Assembly (NCBI GenBank): GCA_947247005.1
Contig: OX365944.1
Span: forward strand, 4,352,501 to 4,416,500
Source of the DNA: Spisula solida
Taxonomy: Eukaryota; Mollusca; Bivalvia; Venerida; Mactridae
Direction of reading: 5' to 3'
DNA length: 64,000 nt
The translations under genes were made by a program, and so were the position numbers. Below are positions 1 to 11,465 of this stretch, piece after piece. A model generated the notes under the pieces. That model saw only the letters and a program-made list of their open reading frames with translations, made no database searches and was not told the DNA's origin. Every line of letters starts with the position of its first letter. Position 1 is the first letter of the stretch.

Positions 1-732
1 CACGCGCGTTTGGACTGGCCAGATAGCTGGTTAGCTCTGCTTGTATTATATGTATTTCACAACTATTTATCTAACATGCAAATCTAATTTTTCCCATTTC
101 ATATCTCTCATCTGAATACCATGCTTAGCTATGTAAACATATACATGCTCCGCCCCTGCTATCCCTTATTTCTAAACAAATCAACAAATAAATTAGGTAT
201 TCAGTAGATTTTCTGGTCAACTGCTCGTTTATACTCTAGGTATATTCCATGTAAATTCATATTGAAACCGGCAAGCAGTTCCTTATAAGAAGACTTTCAA
301 GATTTTTAAATAGCCTTATAGATCTAGTGGAAATTAGCCCAGCCCCTTGTGGTCATGTTTTTTAAGCAATCAACATTAAAATTAGCAATTTGGTATAGGG
401 TCAGCCAAGTTACATTCCTGTGTAATTGTGTTGAAATCAGGCCATAAATTTATGAAAAGTTAAATTTTTTCTTTAAAGCTATACTATTTATTGCAAGGCA
501 TCAAAGACGGCGCACATGTTTTTTAAGTTACCAACATTAAAATTCCTAATTGATAAGAGGGTCACACAAGGAACGTTTCTGTCTAAATCCACTACAATAT
601 TAATTCAATTTTACAAAGTTTTTACACGTGTATGTGTCTTCATCAGGCCAATACAAAATAACTGGAAGTTGTGTTGTTTCTTCTCCCATGACTTCATAAC
701 TGAAGTCAAATTTTTATAATTGTCATTTTTGG
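1..732. repeat. Isolated box copy and diverged direct repeats
   Basis: A box copy (GCGCGTTTGGACTGGCC) opens the window. Segments near 345-420 and 510-600 are diverged copies of a dispersed repeat with the signature ATGTTTTTTAAG ... AACATTAAAATT, also seen near 12940-13040. No gene. Confidence 0.6.
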
Positions 733-1960
733 AATCTGCTCCATGTTCAAGTACTCACATTGTTCACGATGTTATATAATTTGCTTAAATAGCTATGTAG
801 TAGTTTACAATCTGTATGAGTAGTCTTGTAGTAATGCACAATTCAGTCAACTTGAAATTGAAGATACAAATGTAACAACATAGTACAAAATTAAATGCAT
901 GTGCAAGCAGAAGGAGCCATGCGCGTTTGGACTGGCCATATAGCTGGTAAGCTCTGCTTGCACTTCTATGTTAGTTACTTAAATTCGATTTGAAATATAT
1001 TGCTTCATGGTCTTAACCATTTGTTAAATATGCAAATCGAACCTTTCAATTGTCATATTTTAGCAAATACAAACATTAGTATTGAACCTTTGTTATTCTA
1101 GAATCAGCTCCATATTGAAGTAAAAAATGTACCCACCTTGCTCACGATGTTATATAATTTGCTTAAATAGCTATGTAGTAGTTTACAATCTGTATGATTA
1201 GTCTTGTAGTAATGCACAATTCAGTCAACCTGAAATTGAAAATACAAATGGTTCAAAATTAAATGCATGTAAATGCATGTGCAAGCAGAAGGAGCCATGC
1301 GCGTTTGGACTGGCCAGATAGCTGGTGAGCTCTGATTGCACTTCTTTGTTACTTACTTAAATTTGAAATATATTGCTTCATAGTCCTAACCATTTGTTAA
1401 ATATGCAAATCCAACCTTTTAATTGTCATATTTTAGCAAAAACAAATATTAGTATTGAACCTTTGTTATTCTAGAATCAGCTCCATATTGAAGTAAAAAA
1501 TGTACCCACCTTGCTCACGATGTTACATAATTTGCTTAAGTAGCTATGTAGTAGTTTACAATCTGTATGATTAGTCTTGTAGTAATGCACAATTCAGTCA
1601 ACCTGAAATTGAAAATACAAATGGTACAAAATTAAATGCATGTGCAAGCAGAAGGAGCCATGCGTGTTTGGACTGGCCAGATAGCTGGTGAGCTCTGATT
1701 GCACTTCTTTGTTAGTTACTTAAATTTGATTTGAAATATATTGCTTCATAGTCTTAACCATTTGTTAAATATGCAAATCAAACCTTTCAATTGTCATATT
1801 TTAGCAAAAAACATTAGTATTGAACCTTTGTTATTCTAGAATCAGCTCCGTATTGAAGTGAAAAATGTACTCACCTTGCTCACGATGTTATATAATTTGC
1901 TTAAATAGCTATGTAGTAGTTTACTATCTGTATGAGTAGCCTTGCAGTACTGCATGTATC
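733..1960 (+). repeat. Satellite A, ~370-bp tandem repeat (about 3.3 units)
   Basis: Long near-identical units with boxes at about 919, 1297 and 1661 (spacing 378 and 364). Each carries TTGGACTGGCCAGATAGCTG and CTCACGATGTTATATAATTT. Followed by ~440 bp of unique AT-rich sequence to 2400 with no gene. Confidence 0.92.
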
Positions 1961-2399
1961 GATGTCACCTGAAATGGTAGTTTATACGCAATGACCGATT
2001 TTGAATTTACGTTTCATCATTTTTGTTAAATAATTCTTGATAGTCAAACAAAGACATAAGCTTCAAGAAGGGAACATATGAAGTAGGAACAATGAAATGT
2101 TAAGTCAGCACCAAGCTTTCGAACTGTTGTAGTTCGATTTGTAAAATCTTTCTTGGTATATTTATTTGTGTTCAGTAGTTCATAGAATTAATATTTTAAA
2201 CAAGCATTTATAAATGGAAAAGTTATACTTACAATTAGTCAACATGAACTTCATGTTTATTGTCCACAATATCACTTCCACAAAAGCAGAAGAAAGGTTG
2301 ATGTTAGCAGAAGTAATGTTGATGTTTCCTTGATAATGTCACATGAATCAGGTTTCCAAGTTCATTTCAGAATATTATAACGGATAAACATTGTAACAC

Positions 2400-4500
2400 T
2401 TAAACATAGAACGTTTAAAAAAGCAATTGATATATTACACAAATTAGTTCAACATATAAACCTGTATGGCCTGTCTTTACGCGCAATTACATACTGATGA
2501 GCAATGTTAAATTTTTACAAACGTTTTTGACACATAAACATTTGAGAGATTGGTGATTGATATATCACACATATTTAGTTCTCAAAACATACAGCTGTAT
2601 GGCCAGTCCACACGCGCATTTATGTAACAGATATGCAATGTAACATTTTACAATCGTATTCAACATACGAACAATTTTGATAATAGTGATTGATATATCA
2701 CACACTTTTAGTAATCAAAACATAAAGCTGTATGGCCAGTCCACACGCGCATTTATGTAACAGATATGCAATGTAACATTTTACAATCGTATTCAACATA
2801 CGAACAATTTTGATAATAGTGATTGATATATCACACACTTTTAGTAATCAAAACATAAAGCTGTATGGCCAGTCCACACGCGCATTTATGTAACAGATAT
2901 GCAATGTAACATTTTACAATCGTATTCAACATACGAACAATTTTGATAATAGTGATTGATATATCACACACTTTTAGTAATCAAAACATAAAGCTGTATA
3001 GCCAGTCCACACGCGCATTTATGTAACAGATATGCAATGTAACATTTCACAATCGTATTCAACATACGAACAAGTTTGATAATAGTGATTGATATATCAC
3101 ACACTTAAAATTAGTTATCAAAACATAAAGCTGTATGGCCAGTCCACACGCGCATTTATGTAACAGATAGGCAATGTAACATTTTTACGATCGTATTCAA
3201 GATACGAACAATTTTGATAATAGTGATTGATATATCACACACTTTTAGTAATCAAAACATAAAGCTGTATGGCCAGTCCACACGCGCATTTATGTAACAG
3301 ATATGCAATGTAACATTTCACAATCGTATTCAACATACGAACAAGTTTGATAATAGTGATTGATATATCACACACTTAAAATTAGTTATCAAAACATAAA
3401 GCTGTATGGCCAGTCCACACGCGCATTTATGTAACAGATAGGCAATGTAACATTTTTACGATCGTATTCAAGATACGAACAATTTTGATAATAGTGATTG
3501 ATATATCACACACTTTTAGTAATCAAAACATAAAGCTGTATGGCCAGTCCACACGCGCATTTATGTAACAGATATGCAATGTAACATTTCACAATCGTAT
3601 TCAACATACGAACAATTTTGATAATAGTGATTGATATATCACACACTTAAAATTAGTTATCAAAACATAAAGCTGTATGGCCAGTCCACACGCGCATTTA
3701 TGTAACAGATAGGCAATGTAACATTTTTACGATCGTATTCAAGATACGAACAATTTTGATAATAGTGATTGATATATCACACTTTTAGTAATCAAAACAT
3801 AAAGCTGTATGGCCAGTCCACACGCGCATTTATGTAACAGATATGCAATGTAACATTTCACAATCGTATTCAACATACGAACAATTTTGATAATAGTGAT
3901 TGATATATCACACACTTAAAATTAGTTATCAAAACATAAAGCTGTATGGCCAGTCCACACGCGCATTTATGTAACAGATATGCAATGTAACATTTTACAA
4001 TCGTAATTAACATACGAACATTTTTTTGATAATAGTGATTAATATCACACACTTTTAGTAATCAAAACATAAAGCTGTATGGCCAGTCCACACGCGCATT
4101 TATGTAACAGATATGCAATGTAACATTTCACAATCGTATTCAACATACGAACATTTTTTGATAATAGTGATTGATATATCACACTTTTAGTAATCAAAAC
4201 ATAAAGCTGTATGGCCAGTCCACACGCGCATTTATGTAACAGATATGCAATGTAACATTTCACAATCGTATTCAACATACGAACATTTTTTGATAATAGT
4301 GATTGATATATCACACTTTTAGTAATCAAAACATAAAGCTGTATGGCCAGCCCACACGCACATTAATGTACACATAATAGATAAGCAATGTATCATTTCT
4401 ACAATCGTATTTAACACAAGAGCATTTGAGAGAATAGTGATTTACACACATTTAGTTGTCAGAATATAAAGCTGTATGGCCAGTCCACACGCGCATTTAT
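2400..4500 (+). repeat. Satellite B, ~133-bp tandem repeat, about 16 units
   Basis: AGCTGTATGGCC recurs at about 2594, 2727, 2860, 2993, 3130, 3264, 3401, 3535, 3672, 3804, 3941, 4074, 4206, 4338 and 4471, with a diverged copy near 2461. Every unit holds GGCCAGTCCACACGCGCA. A degenerate last copy lies at 4799. Confidence 0.96.
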
Positions 4501-4504
4501 ATTA

Positions 4505-4870
4505 CTGACAATAAGATAATATTAGCCAGGGACGGTAGCACTTGACTTAACCAGCCGAGCAAAGAAAACATTAAAAACATACAAGGCACAATGCCCAACT
4601 AAACAAGTAAAGATCCACCTAGTTCAAGCTGTCGAAAAGTAGCATGAATTGTTTTACTGCGAAGCATCAAAGACAGCGCGATTGTTTTGTCATATATCAA
4701 AACTATAGGTATTGCAATAATTCTACAATCGTTATTAATATATGAACATTGGAATAATAGTGATTGAGACATCACACAGGTTAAGCTCAGAATATCAAGC
4801 TGTATGGCCATTCCACACGCAACTTTATATAACGAATAAGCAATGTTATAAATTTACAATTGTAATTTTA
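4505..4870 (+). repeat. Dispersed repeat breaking satellite B
   Basis: About 4525-4650 (AACCAGCCGAG ... CATACAAGGCACAATGCC) is closely related to 52540-52640. It separates the last degenerate satellite B unit (4799) from the array. Nothing recognisable lies between 4870 and 5219. Confidence 0.7.
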
Positions 4871-5219
4871 AAATATTATGGGAACAGTGATTAGTGCATA
4901 ACTTCAATGCGTTTTACAAAAAGATCATGTCGGACACGGAAGACTTAGCTGAGCAATAAAGGATTTGTAGTCAGTTTAATAGAATGAGGCATATACAAAT
5001 TCACCAAATACAAAAAGAGTATGATAGAGCAAATTAAAGCAAAAGTGTCTGACTGATATAGACGCTTAGACTTTGCCATCAGCTTGTGGGGAAGCCAGTA
5101 AATTCAGCTTATAAAATTATACAAACTAATGGTTGGGTTTGAATTTTATCCAGTTGATAGACTAGTCAAACTATCTTGAACCTTAGTAGCCGTTCGATAT
5201 TCCTATCACGAACTGATGC

Positions 5220-5680
5220 TTGAGTAGGGGAAGCATATGGGTCTTCCTTGAGAGAAACGCTTTTTATATACTTTTGATATTTATTAGAGTCCGATTGTCA
5301 TGTTATTATGATATGCACTTTGTATGTATATATTTGAGGATGAAGTATTTACAAAACAAGTTAGTTGTACATCCTTCATTACATAAAGTTGTATTATTGA
5401 TGAGTTATAAGAATGTACAAACTGTTAGAAGCCTTGCTAGGTTTGTCTACTTTGCCTTTGGAAAAAGGAAGCTATGTATAGATGAACTAACATGCCATTA
5501 CTATATGGGTTAAAGTAATGTTGTTGTGGTACACATATGTATACATGTACTTAGTATAATTATAAAACTATGTCATGACATGTCAATGCTATTGTTTGTC
5601 TATTACTTCATTTTAATATTTGTATAATTATGTGTTATGGCCGTAGGCCAATATCAAATAAATATTGAATTGTATTTCTA
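5220..5680 (+). mobile_element. LINE 3' end remnant
   Basis: A short open frame (KNVQTVRSLARFVYFAFGKR near its end) resembles the extreme C-terminus of invertebrate CR1/jockey-like reverse transcriptases. It is followed by a 3' region with a GGCCGTAGGCC hairpin and AATAAA. Assigned by eye and tentative. 5690-6107 holds no gene. Confidence 0.35.
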
Positions 5681-6107
5681 GTAATTTATGTTAAAATACA
5701 AAAGTAGGGGCTGTACTATACAGAAGAGCATGAAATACTGCATTAGAGCCCGGGGAACAGAATGAGGCATACACGTTCTACATAATAATGATATGATAGT
5801 AAAAATTTAAGTAAACATAATACGTTTATATATTTAAGAGTTGTGGTTTCAGTAATAAACATAAATGAACAATTATTGAGTAAATCATAGATATAGACCA
5901 AATTATTAGGTCAATTAAATACTGCAGAGTTAGAAATGTTTGCAAGGGATTGAAACTTTACCGGAATACTTGGTACCAAGCATATTGTTAGAAATTCAAA
6001 TGAATTTTGTCGTAATTATGGCCCTATAAGGTAGACACGCGTTTTATTGTGTCAAGAACCCTTCTAGGAATTACATGTTACTGGTAAACATATATATATA
6101 AGAAATA

Positions 6108-6866
6108 TCATTCCTGGTATGTGCAGACCGACTTGTAAATTTGAAAAAACCACTTCTGCGAAACAACACTGACAGGGTGGACCCCATCGCTGAACAAACA
6201 ACTTGTCAGGGATGAGCGTTTTTTACCTGTTGATTTTTTTTTTCTGAACTCCATACAATCTAAAATGAACTTAGGTGAAACATAATTGAGTTCCCTATTT
6301 GTTTGTCTGATATAGTCATTTACAAGATCGACCTGTTCATGCATTTTGGCATCATCAAAACTCTGCCATTCAGGGTGTTGCCTCAGCCTGTTCCACTGGC
6401 TCCAAAATACAGGTGGTGCCTCTAAAATACCAAAGTCAATCCCACTATGTTGTTTGTGCATATACACAAGTCTATCAATGCTTGGCTTTAATTGATCTAA
6501 GCATTCCATTGGGGAATTGAATTTAGGCATAAGGTAGCGTTCAGGACGCTTGAAAACATTCAAATCGCATGTAATATGCCAAAAAAGAACAATACTGCGA
6601 TCTTTTTTAATATTTCCTGTAGCAACTTGGTGTTCAATGAAGCGAATACCCTCAGCAGTGGTACGACCACCACGATATAGAAATGTTACATTGCTTGCAT
6701 CTACAATGTCACTAATTTTGGACAACTCATTTCTGAGGTACTTGCCCTTACTGTCAGATACAATATATATATTATTATAATTTGGAATAAGTTCCTTTTG
6801 TTCAACACGCCTAGCTTCAACAAAGTTGTAGACTTTTCTGAGCTCTAGCGAACTTGCCATGGCCAT
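6108..6866 (-). CDS. SGNH-hydrolase-like protein
   Basis: 252 codons starting MAMASS. Residues 33-48 (IYIVSDSKGKYLRNEL) resemble block I of SGNH/GDSL hydrolases with Ser39 as candidate nucleophile. RGGRTT (65-70) resembles the block II glycine, FWHITCDLN (95-103) occupies the block III position, and SDGVHP (226-231) supplies the Asp227/His230 pair of block V. The usual Asn of block III is not evident. SGNH domains of this type occur as accessory domains in some invertebrate mobile elements such as Ngaro retrotransposons (family knowledge); no reverse transcriptase is seen here. It starts 679 bp downstream of the PIF1-like stop codon, same strand. A plausible acceptor (TCTTCCAG) lies just before its ATG, so an upstream exon is possible. 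Substrate unknown. Confidence 0.7.
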   Translation of the reverse strand: MAMASSLELRKVYNFVEARRVEQKELIPNYNNIYIVSDSKGKYLRNELSKISDIVDASNVTFLYRGGRTTAEGIRFIEHQVATGNIKKDRSIVLFWHITCDLNVFKRPERYLMPKFNSPMECLDQLKPSIDRLVYMHKQHSGIDFGILEAPPVFWSQWNRLRQHPEWQSFDDAKMHEQVDLVNDYIRQTNRELNYVSPKFILDCMEFRKKKSTGKKRSSLTSCLFSDGVHPVSVVSQKWFFQIYKSVCTYQE

Positions 6867-7544
6867 TTTGTATGGAAATCTGGAAGATACAGTATATTAT
6901 TTGCATGCAAGATTCAAATTTAACTGTCAGTAAAACGTTGGGTGTAAAATGTGGTATTAGAAAGAACTTTGTTTTGCAGATATATCTTGCTTTTACATTT
7001 ATATGACCATGCATTATAAAACACGTGAAACAATGTTAATCCATGAAGAAGTCGTATTATACATGTAACATGCTGTATGGCCAGTCCACACGCGCAGTAC
7101 AAACCAACTTCACTACATTTATTCTAGATTCCTTTACACTCCAGAAAGTGTTTCATAAGATTTTATGGGTTATAAAGACCGACTAGAACAAAGGTAGAAG
7201 CTTTGTCAAGCATATGAAATAGTGTTTTATATCCATAACAATGTGTATACTGGTAAATTGGAAAATACAAAAAAATGGATCTAGTAGATCTGTTATTTGA
7301 ACATGCAATGTACGTTGGAAATCATATCATTATGACATATAGTAAATAAAAACAAGCATGTATTAATAAAACAACCATGTCAAATCTGACAAACCCACAG
7401 ATAAATAGCACAAACAGGGTTTGAAATGAACCCTTATTACCATGACGGTCCTTCGAAAAAATGAAGAGCTGTTTTTTACTCCTATCAGATTACATGTATA
7501 TCCAAAGCCATACTATATGCTCTTATAATCGCGGTTTATTCAAA
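6867..7544. other. Spacer between SGNH-like and PIF1-like ORFs
   Basis: AT-rich, no gene. It carries a single satellite-type box at about 7070-7096 in satellite B orientation. Confidence 0.6.
7070..7097 (+). repeat. Solitary satellite box
   Basis: GCTGTATGGCCAGTCCACAC followed by GCGCA matches the conserved part of satellite B, but the flanks do not match either satellite. Confidence 0.85.
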
Positions 7545-10500
7545 CTACTCACAAAAGGGACAGATAAAACTAACGGACTCATTATCTAATTCGTCCCACT
7601 GGGCCTGTGTAGTGATACCGACACAATGACCGTGAACCCACTTATCGCATCGATCGCAACAAATCCAGTCTGGAGAGTCATCATACGGCTGTGAACAAAT
7701 CGGACAACCACCTTCATCTTCTGCTTCAGTATCTCCTGTCTTTCTTTTCTTCTGGTTACCTTTGTTGGCACCCTTTGATCGTTTACCTTTCCCTTTGCCT
7801 GAACCCCTTCCGCTTGTACATAGCCCGTCTCGTTCCACATCAGTTATCTGTTCTCTCGCTTCTTGTCGTGATTCAGCAGATTCAAATACTTGTGGCGTTA
7901 ATATGAAATCTGTTTGTTTTATTGTATTAACCAACTGGTCATTTAAATATTGTTTATTGTGATTGGAGTGTACTGGTATTTCATATGCTTCACAAAGCTT
8001 CTGCAGGTCTTTCTTAGTATAAAATCTAGCATTAAAATAATTGACATTGTCCATTACACCTGACTTCAGCTTAAAATGCGAAACTACTTTACCGTTGGAT
8101 TTGTCGGACTGAATTTCGTTCAGAGAGACCATTTTAGTGGTCTTCTTTTCTTGTTTTTCCATTACCTTTTTTCTATGAGCCTTGCCCTTTTCCCGCTTAA
8201 CATGCAAAAGATAATCTTTCCTAAAGTGGGACGTGGATACATTGACAAATTTGGACACGGTCTCATTGAAAAGTTCGGTTATATGACAAACCATAAGTTC
8301 CAGTCCTTCATCGGATTCGTCATCTTCAGCGAGTTCAGAGTCTTTGTCATTAAATAAATTCATCCACTGCTGAAATAATGCTCTATCATTAAAAATATTT
8401 GACCTTATCATTTCCACAACATGTTGACCATACTTATGGAGGTTACTAAAAGTTTCTAATTTACGAATAATATGTGTAAGTGCTTGAAAAAACAAGTAAG
8501 CAGAATCAGTTATATTAGTGAGACCTTGTCTTATATTTTGTTTTCGCTCTGTACTGATAAGTGTTTCACTGAAGTCAGTTGTAATGGACAATTCAGAGTA
8601 ACCAATTACAAGTTTAGAAAGCATTTTTTCTTTCTCTCTACACATGGCAAGTTGCTTCTCTTTCTTAGGGTCAAACAGGGAAGACTGGACTTTTTTCTGA
8701 TATCGATATCTTAGTTTACTTACACAGTACCCACCGATGTAACGGATATTACCTTTACCTTCTTCAAAGTTTTCAGAAGGAACGGTACGCTCACTGACAT
8801 CAGATGGTTTTAATAGCTCAGTTTTTTGTTGCATGACAAAATTCTGTAGATAGAAGCTTACAGAGTTGCAAAAGAATTGACCCTCAGTTTTATTACTGGT
8901 CCCGTAGTTTGCTACAAATCGTTCACAAGAAGAAAAATACTCATCGCTCTTCAAGAAAGCATTAATATCTGTACAGAATTTTGTTACGTTTTTTGGTTCT
9001 GCTTGTGATGCGTCAATGAAATTATCATTAGATATGATGTTCATTTTAAGATAGTGAGAACTGAGCCAATTATAAAAAGGTGTAAATGCTTTTAAAATGT
9101 TTTCAATAAGATCTTTAATAGAGTCTTCCATTGGGCTACCTTCGTACTCAGACGAAATGTCGTTGAGCACTTTAACAGGGTCCAGGCTATCTGGGATTGA
9201 TACAGGTTTCTGTTTAGACAAAATTTCGTGAATGTTACTTAAACCGTCAATATCATTGGGGTAATCACAGACAAGGAGGTCATCACAATCACTGTCATCT
9301 ACATTATCATCACAAACAACATCGTCTGTGTAATTGATGTCAGCATCAGAACTACTATCAATGTCAAAAGGAGTGAGCAAGTCAGTCTCAAGTGTTTTAG
9401 AAATAAACTCATTTTTACAACAACTACGGTCTTGCAGTATGTTCTTTGATTCGAAAGTATAAAACCTTTTTACAGGATCAGGGTGTTCTTTAATCAAAGA
9501 TGGCCTAAAATGTTTAACTTGCAAATTTGTCGAGGACGTAGCACGACCCAAGGCAACACCTATTTGACCTGGTATTCTTGCATCTGTACAGTCTATAACA
9601 ACTGATTGTAAGGTCATACCTTGAGACTTATGAATTGTTATACCAAAAGACAATATCAGTGGGAATTGTAACCTTTTTGAAAGCGTTCGTCTAGAGACGG
9701 GGTCAATTTTCGTGAACAAATAATTGGTAACATTAATAGTAATATTTGGTTGAGTGAAATGAACGGTGATGAAGTCGTCACCCATTGCTTTCACTGTGCC
9801 TCTTGTTCCATTAACTAACGAATCACTCAGGTTTGCAACTAACATTACAGGACAATTGACTTTCACGCCTAAAAGAGCAGGTGCTTGAAATTTATTTAAA
9901 TAATATGCGTCACCCTCATCTTTACCACGGTACAGTTTTACTTCACCAGAAAACGATTTCAGTTTGTCATGGTTGAAAACTTTTGTTTTAAAATTTGTGG
10001 AAAATAAATAAACAGTATCTTCGTTAACACTTATGCTTCTTTCTAACGTTTTAATGAATTCTAGAGACTGTTTTGTAGGTGTTCCCTTTTCAATTTCATT
10101 CACACATGATATCAGGTCAGTATCATTTTGTCTAAAAATGGTATCTAAACGAAAACTATGTGGTAAAGCAGCAAAGAAAATACTTGACATGAAACAAAAT
10201 TCACCAGTTTCTCCGTATAACTGATCTGGAACAGGAGGAAGTTGATAGAAATCTCCAGACAAAATTATTTGAAGTCCACCAAAATATGTATCACCCCCTC
10301 TTACATTACGACATAAAAATTCAACTGTATCAAACATTTTCTTACTCAACATTGAACATTCATCAATGATTAAAACATTGCAATCAGAGATACGTTCTTT
10401 TGCCCTTCTATATCGCTCGTCATTAATGATCAACCGACCTAACTCTGATTTGTGTATGCTGCCATCACCAACACCACACCAACTATGCAAAGTCTGGCCT

Positions 10501-10685
10501 TTCTCATACTGGGTGGCGGCAATGCCGGTGGTGCAGGTGACAGCAACACATTTACCAAGAGAAACAAGTTCTCTGGCTAACTTCTGCAAATCAAAGGTCT
10601 TACCACTACCACCCTGGCCAGTCAGTGTAATATTATGGCCATTTAAGGCCGAAGCAAAAAACAAGCTTTGACTACGACTTAACAT
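7545..10685 (-). CDS. PIF1-like DNA helicase with C-terminal PHD finger
   Basis: 1046 codons, no internal stop. Residues ~1-400 form a Pif1/RecD-type superfamily 1B helicase: Walker A GQGGSGKT (23-30), Walker B LIIDECSM (105-112), GDFYQLPPV (144-152), SFGITIHKSQGMTL near 345 and ALGRATSS. Then an acidic stretch, a ~450-residue helical region of unknown function with IRYIGGYCVSKLRYR near 650, a basic GKGKGKRSKG stretch near 965, and a PHD finger at 994-1046 (CPIC, CDRC, HGHC, CPFC: Cys4-His-Cys3). It lacks the Rep and endonuclease domains of the neighbouring Helentron, so it is a separate family. A short upstream coding exon at 11446-11465 may join it. It is probably an element-borne or amplified invertebrate gene rather than the conserved cellular PIF1. 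Confidence 0.88.
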   Translation of the reverse strand: MLSRSQSLFFASALNGHNITLTGQGGSGKTFDLQKLARELVSLGKCVAVTCTTGIAATQYEKGQTLHSWCGVGDGSIHKSELGRLIINDERYRRAKERISDCNVLIIDECSMLSKKMFDTVEFLCRNVRGGDTYFGGLQIILSGDFYQLPPVPDQLYGETGEFCFMSSIFFAALPHSFRLDTIFRQNDTDLISCVNEIEKGTPTKQSLEFIKTLERSISVNEDTVYLFSTNFKTKVFNHDKLKSFSGEVKLYRGKDEGDAYYLNKFQAPALLGVKVNCPVMLVANLSDSLVNGTRGTVKAMGDDFITVHFTQPNITINVTNYLFTKIDPVSRRTLSKRLQFPLILSFGITIHKSQGMTLQSVVIDCTDARIPGQIGVALGRATSSTNLQVKHFRPSLIKEHPDPVKRFYTFESKNILQDRSCCKNEFISKTLETDLLTPFDIDSSSDADINYTDDVVCDDNVDDSDCDDLLVCDYPNDIDGLSNIHEILSKQKPVSIPDSLDPVKVLNDISSEYEGSPMEDSIKDLIENILKAFTPFYNWLSSHYLKMNIISNDNFIDASQAEPKNVTKFCTDINAFLKSDEYFSSCERFVANYGTSNKTEGQFFCNSVSFYLQNFVMQQKTELLKPSDVSERTVPSENFEEGKGNIRYIGGYCVSKLRYRYQKKVQSSLFDPKKEKQLAMCREKEKMLSKLVIGYSELSITTDFSETLISTERKQNIRQGLTNITDSAYLFFQALTHIIRKLETFSNLHKYGQHVVEMIRSNIFNDRALFQQWMNLFNDKDSELAEDDESDEGLELMVCHITELFNETVSKFVNVSTSHFRKDYLLHVKREKGKAHRKKVMEKQEKKTTKMVSLNEIQSDKSNGKVVSHFKLKSGVMDNVNYFNARFYTKKDLQKLCEAYEIPVHSNHNKQYLNDQLVNTIKQTDFILTPQVFESAESRQEAREQITDVERDGLCTSGRGSGKGKGKRSKGANKGNQKKRKTGDTEAEDEGGCPICSQPYDDSPDWICCDRCDKWVHGHCVGITTQAQWDELDNESVSFICPFCE

Positions 10686-11445
10686 ACTTACAGACTGTGA
10701 AAAGCGGGAACCACTAGTACTCTGTTGGTAGGCTCAGATATATGTAGATTTTCACCACAAACACAACGCGTTTATTCAGTATAGATCTACTATGTTATTA
10801 ATTATTAATAAAAAAACACACGTACAGCTAGACCTATATTTAACACAATGTAGCAGATATTTAAGATAGCTTACTAATGATCGTAGATCTATATATAAAC
10901 AACTTGAACTAAAACTAAACAAGTAAAATGAAACAATATTACAAATAATGTAACATATATTTAAGATAACCTACGTAATTATCGTAGATCTATAATATAA
11001 ACGATTTAAGGTTCTATAATATAAACGATTTAAGATGCAACTTAACGATGCTCTATCGCAAAGTTAAATGAAATAATATTACAAAGTAAAATGTTCACAA
11101 CCAATAATTTTATAGGCCTACAGTTATTTACATGCACGTCGTGATGACGCAATCAAGTCACGAGGTTCACTCGCAAAGTTCACAAATAACTATAAAGATC
11201 ACAGTTAAAATATGCAAAAAAGGAATTATAACCTCAACGCAATCACTAAATATCAATATATGAACAAAAAATAGCACTATATGACATGCAAACACGAAAA
11301 AAGTATGAAATAAGAATTGTTTACGGTCGAACTGGCCGGCAACTTGACAATTTATGCGAAAAGAATAAAAATTTAATCGAGTGTAGACTGGTTCCAGTGA
11401 TTTGTTCTCCTGGTTCCAACGTTTACTGCGCGACGCGGTACTTAC

Positions 11446-11465
11446 CTTATCGGGCCGGGTACCAT
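11446..11465 (-). CDS. Possible 5' coding exon of the PIF1-like gene
   Basis: A short segment MVPGPI ends at a consensus GTAAGT donor. Joined to an AG at 10687-10688 it would give MVPGPIS-MLSRSQ in frame with the helicase ORF. The surroundings (11400-11560) are richer in CpG than the flanks, as near a promoter. The acceptor is weak and a stronger AG just upstream would not keep frame, so this is tentative. Confidence 0.25.

Noticed and set aside
3870..4329. Repetitive minus-strand open frames in satellite B
   Set aside because: Open only because the 133-bp units lack stops in that frame over a few copies; no start context or protein similarity.
5220..5513. Independent small host gene
   Set aside because: Only its C-terminal part resembles anything (LINE reverse-transcriptase tail), and a LINE-like 3' end follows.
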